The notes beneath the pieces were generated by a model, which was not told where the DNA came from, searched no databases, and saw nothing but the letters and a program-made list of their open reading frames with translations. Position numbers and translations under genes: made by a program. From contig JAKSYS010000511.1 in the NCBI GenBank assembly GCA_022925895.1, positions 1 to 45,948 of the forward strand: a stretch of 45,948 nt of DNA, written 5' to 3'. This document shows, in pieces, positions 44,640-45,948 of this stretch (its first letter is position 1; each line of letters begins with the position of its first letter). This stretch comes from Fragilaria crotonensis. Its lineage: Eukaryota > Bacillariophyta > Fragilariophyceae > Fragilariales > Fragilariaceae.

Positions 44640-45165
44640 CACGGGAACAGGGAAATCAAGTACCACATGACACAAGACCTCCTCAGCTTCTCCTCAAACC
44701 AAAATGGTACAGCAACCTCCATAAACAACAGGATTGATATGTCCGAGTACGTTGAAATGATCTATGGATGGTGTCTCCCGAGGATTCTGCACTATATTGT
44801 TGCGGTTCGGTTAAAATTCTCGACGATTCGGATACTGATCAGCAAGTACGATTACAGTGACGCCTACCGAAGGATAGCTCACAGTGGGGAATCAGACCAT
44901 TGCAGTCCACGATGGAATAGCCTACTTGTCCCTGCGACTGATCTTCGGAAGATCCCCGAACCCACCCACATGGTGCCTGTTCTCGGAGATAGTGACGGAT
45001 CTGGCGAACAAAATCTCTCGGTGCAAGGACTGGAACTCGAACGAGCTTCGGAACCCAGCCCAGCCAGAAACTCCGACACCACAGAGAGAGAACGAGTCAG
45101 TCACGATCGCAACTGGTCGGCGGATGGCCGTGGAAGTACCGATGCCCGAGTCAGGCCCAGTAGAT
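44640..45165 (+). pseudogene. Reverse transcriptase domain, frameshifted at the catalytic YxDD site
   Basis: The first frame (to about 44890) carries SINNRIDMSEYVEM and ILISKYDYSDAYRRIAHS, RT motif A with its catalytic Asp. A frame change leads to LRLIFGRSPNPPTWCLFSEI (motif B region). The motif C position reads PVD at 45157-45165, and the frame then jumps to INVFLDTPENC, so the second Asp of the expected x-D-D is lost in an indel exactly at the active site. RT copies element RNA into DNA; this copy cannot. Identification is firm from motif order. Confidence 0.7.
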
Positions 45166-45948
45166 AAACGTCTTCCTTGACACTCCCGAAAACTGTCAGT
45201 CCCAACCCCACGTAGTCCCGCTTGCTATCCATGTCACGAGCAGCAGGCCTCATGCGAGGGATGACAGGGAACCCATTCCCAGACGACCGCTGCTCTCCTT
45301 GACCAAACTCATCGCCGAAGGGAGCCCAGCAGAAATCCAGATCGTTCCCGGATGGAGACTGGACACGAGACGATTGCTGATTACGTTACCAGACGACAAA
45401 TTCCGAGCTTGGACAGGAGAGATTGATGATATGAGCCGAAAGGGGTACTGCGGCTTCCAAGAGCTGGACCAGTTCGTTGGGCGTCTGAATCACTCGGGTT
45501 ACATCATCATGTTGACCCGCCACTTCTTGGGGAGACTGCGAGGACTCCTCAGCACTCCTCGACAGCACCAGAACAGCAGGATAGTTCGGATACAAGGAGA
45601 AGTGAAAGAAGATCTCCACCCGTGGAAGGCAATACTGGCCAGGGCAAACCAGGGAGTCTCCCTCAACCTGATTGTAACGCGCGAACCAGACAGGATATGC
45701 TGGTCCGACGCTTGTCCCGTTGGGCTGGGAGGTTACAGTCTGTCAGGCCGCGCCTGGAGGATTAGAATCCCTCGTTCCAGCATCATCCATGGTCACAAGG
45801 GAGTCAACAATCTCCTGGAATTTGTAGGGATGATTGTGAACATCTGGCTGGAATGCCTCGACTCAAGTGGAAATCATCCCTGCATCCTCGCCATCGGTGA
45901 CAACACGTCAGCCATTGGGTGGCTATACAAGACCGCAGGCCTTGAATT
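45164..45948 (+). CDS. RT connection and RNase H domain, open to the window end
   Basis: A continuous frame of 261 codons from 45164 (after a TAG at 45161) to the last base, with no stop. It begins INVFLDTPENCQ, the stretch directly after RT motif C, and includes the RNase H acids in order: WSDACPVGLGG (Asp, about 45706), NNLLEFVG (Glu, about 45817) and GDNTSAIGWLYKT (Asp, about 45896). So the full D-E-D set is present. It has no ATG at its head because it is the downstream part of the frameshifted pol. The element continues beyond the window; a recombinase or integrase there would fix its class. Confidence 0.75.
   Translation, partial: MNVFLDTPENCQSQPHVVPLAIHVTSSRPHARDDREPIPRRPLLSLTKLIAEGSPAEIQIVPGWRLDTRRLLITLPDDKFRAWTGEIDDMSRKGYCGFQELDQFVGRLNHSGYIIMLTRHFLGRLRGLLSTPRQHQNSRIVRIQGEVKEDLHPWKAILARANQGVSLNLIVTREPDRICWSDACPVGLGGYSLSGRAWRIRIPRSSIIHGHKGVNNLLEFVGMIVNIWLECLDSSGNHPCILAIGDNTSAIGWLYKTAGLE

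Larger units (their letters stand above)
40049..45948 (+). mobile_element. RT-RNase H retroelement with CCCH-finger gag, partial, runs off the window
   Basis: One element is read on the plus strand: gag-like protein (40049-41170 and 42724-43730), a spacer-RT region (43538-45165), and RT connection plus RNase H (45164 to the end). The RT carries KYDYSDAYRRI and SPNPPTW; the RNase H has DNTSAIGWL. I recall this combination from a retroelement group abundant in diatom genomes that resembles tyrosine-recombinase (DIRS-like) elements, but the recombinase, if present, would lie beyond the window, so the class is uncertain. The sequence is CpG-rich compared with the other elements here, and damage is mainly by indels. 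A 1.3-kb insert splits gag. Confidence 0.7.

Noticed and set aside
1..45948. CRISPR arrays, tRNA or rRNA genes, bacterial operons
   Set aside because: No regularly spaced short repeats, no tRNA T-loop with a matching acceptor stem, and no rRNA-like sequence were seen. The gene style is eukaryotic.

Overview
The window looks like nuclear DNA of a diatom, most likely a pennate one. The species cannot be fixed from sequence alone. The case rests on a short protein at 6837-7409 with the signature NDVLCGR ... HxGN ... GGRFL of a domain greatly expanded in diatoms (I recall it as DUF6824), on diatom-style Ser/Gln-rich low-complexity proteins, on a secreted Cys-motif plus PPVAAG-repeat protein, and on eukaryotic transposable elements. 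No bacterial, organellar, rRNA, tRNA or CRISPR feature was seen.

Host genes are sparse. The left 9 kb carries four likely genes: a ~0.9 kaa Ser/Gln/Lys-rich protein (1048-3751, probably one small intron), a coiled-coil protein with a PP1-docking RVTF motif (5323-6180), the DUF6824-like protein (6837-7409, minus) and a short coiled-coil protein (8493-8915, minus). One more convincing gene, a secreted repeat protein, sits at 25182-26381.

Most of the rest is mobile-element sequence of different ages. 9.9-15.7 kb is almost free of CpG and holds a decayed DDE-type transposase fragment and a pair of ~290-bp direct repeats. 16.3-23.6 kb (minus) is a broken LINE with recognisable ORF1, endonuclease, reverse transcriptase and RNase H parts. 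28611-38364 is a three-layer nest: an outer Mutator-like element (MULE) with ~560-bp terminal inverted repeats (TIRs); inside its left TIR a second MULE (28727-33975) with ~410-bp TIRs and a perfect 9-bp target duplication; and inside that element's transposase an internally deleted Ty1/copia element. The outer MULE encodes, upstream of its transposase, a Ulp1/C48-like cysteine protease domain with all catalytic positions recognisable, although the frame is broken. 38619-39751 is a MITE-like element. 40049 to the end is a CpG-rich retroelement with a gag carrying a CCCH finger, an RT and an RNase H whose frame runs off the window; its gag is interrupted by a ~1.3-kb insert bounded by 37-bp inverted repeats.

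Two themes stand out. First, the Ulp1-MULE and the order of insertion events can be read directly from target duplications and the uninterrupted partner TIR. Second, four conserved acidic residues in the minus-strand elements (outer MULE, LINE endonuclease, LINE RNase H) have become Asn or Lys by changes that all fit CG to CA transitions, which suggests methylation-linked decay of older elements, while the right-hand retroelement is CpG-rich and broken mainly by indels.
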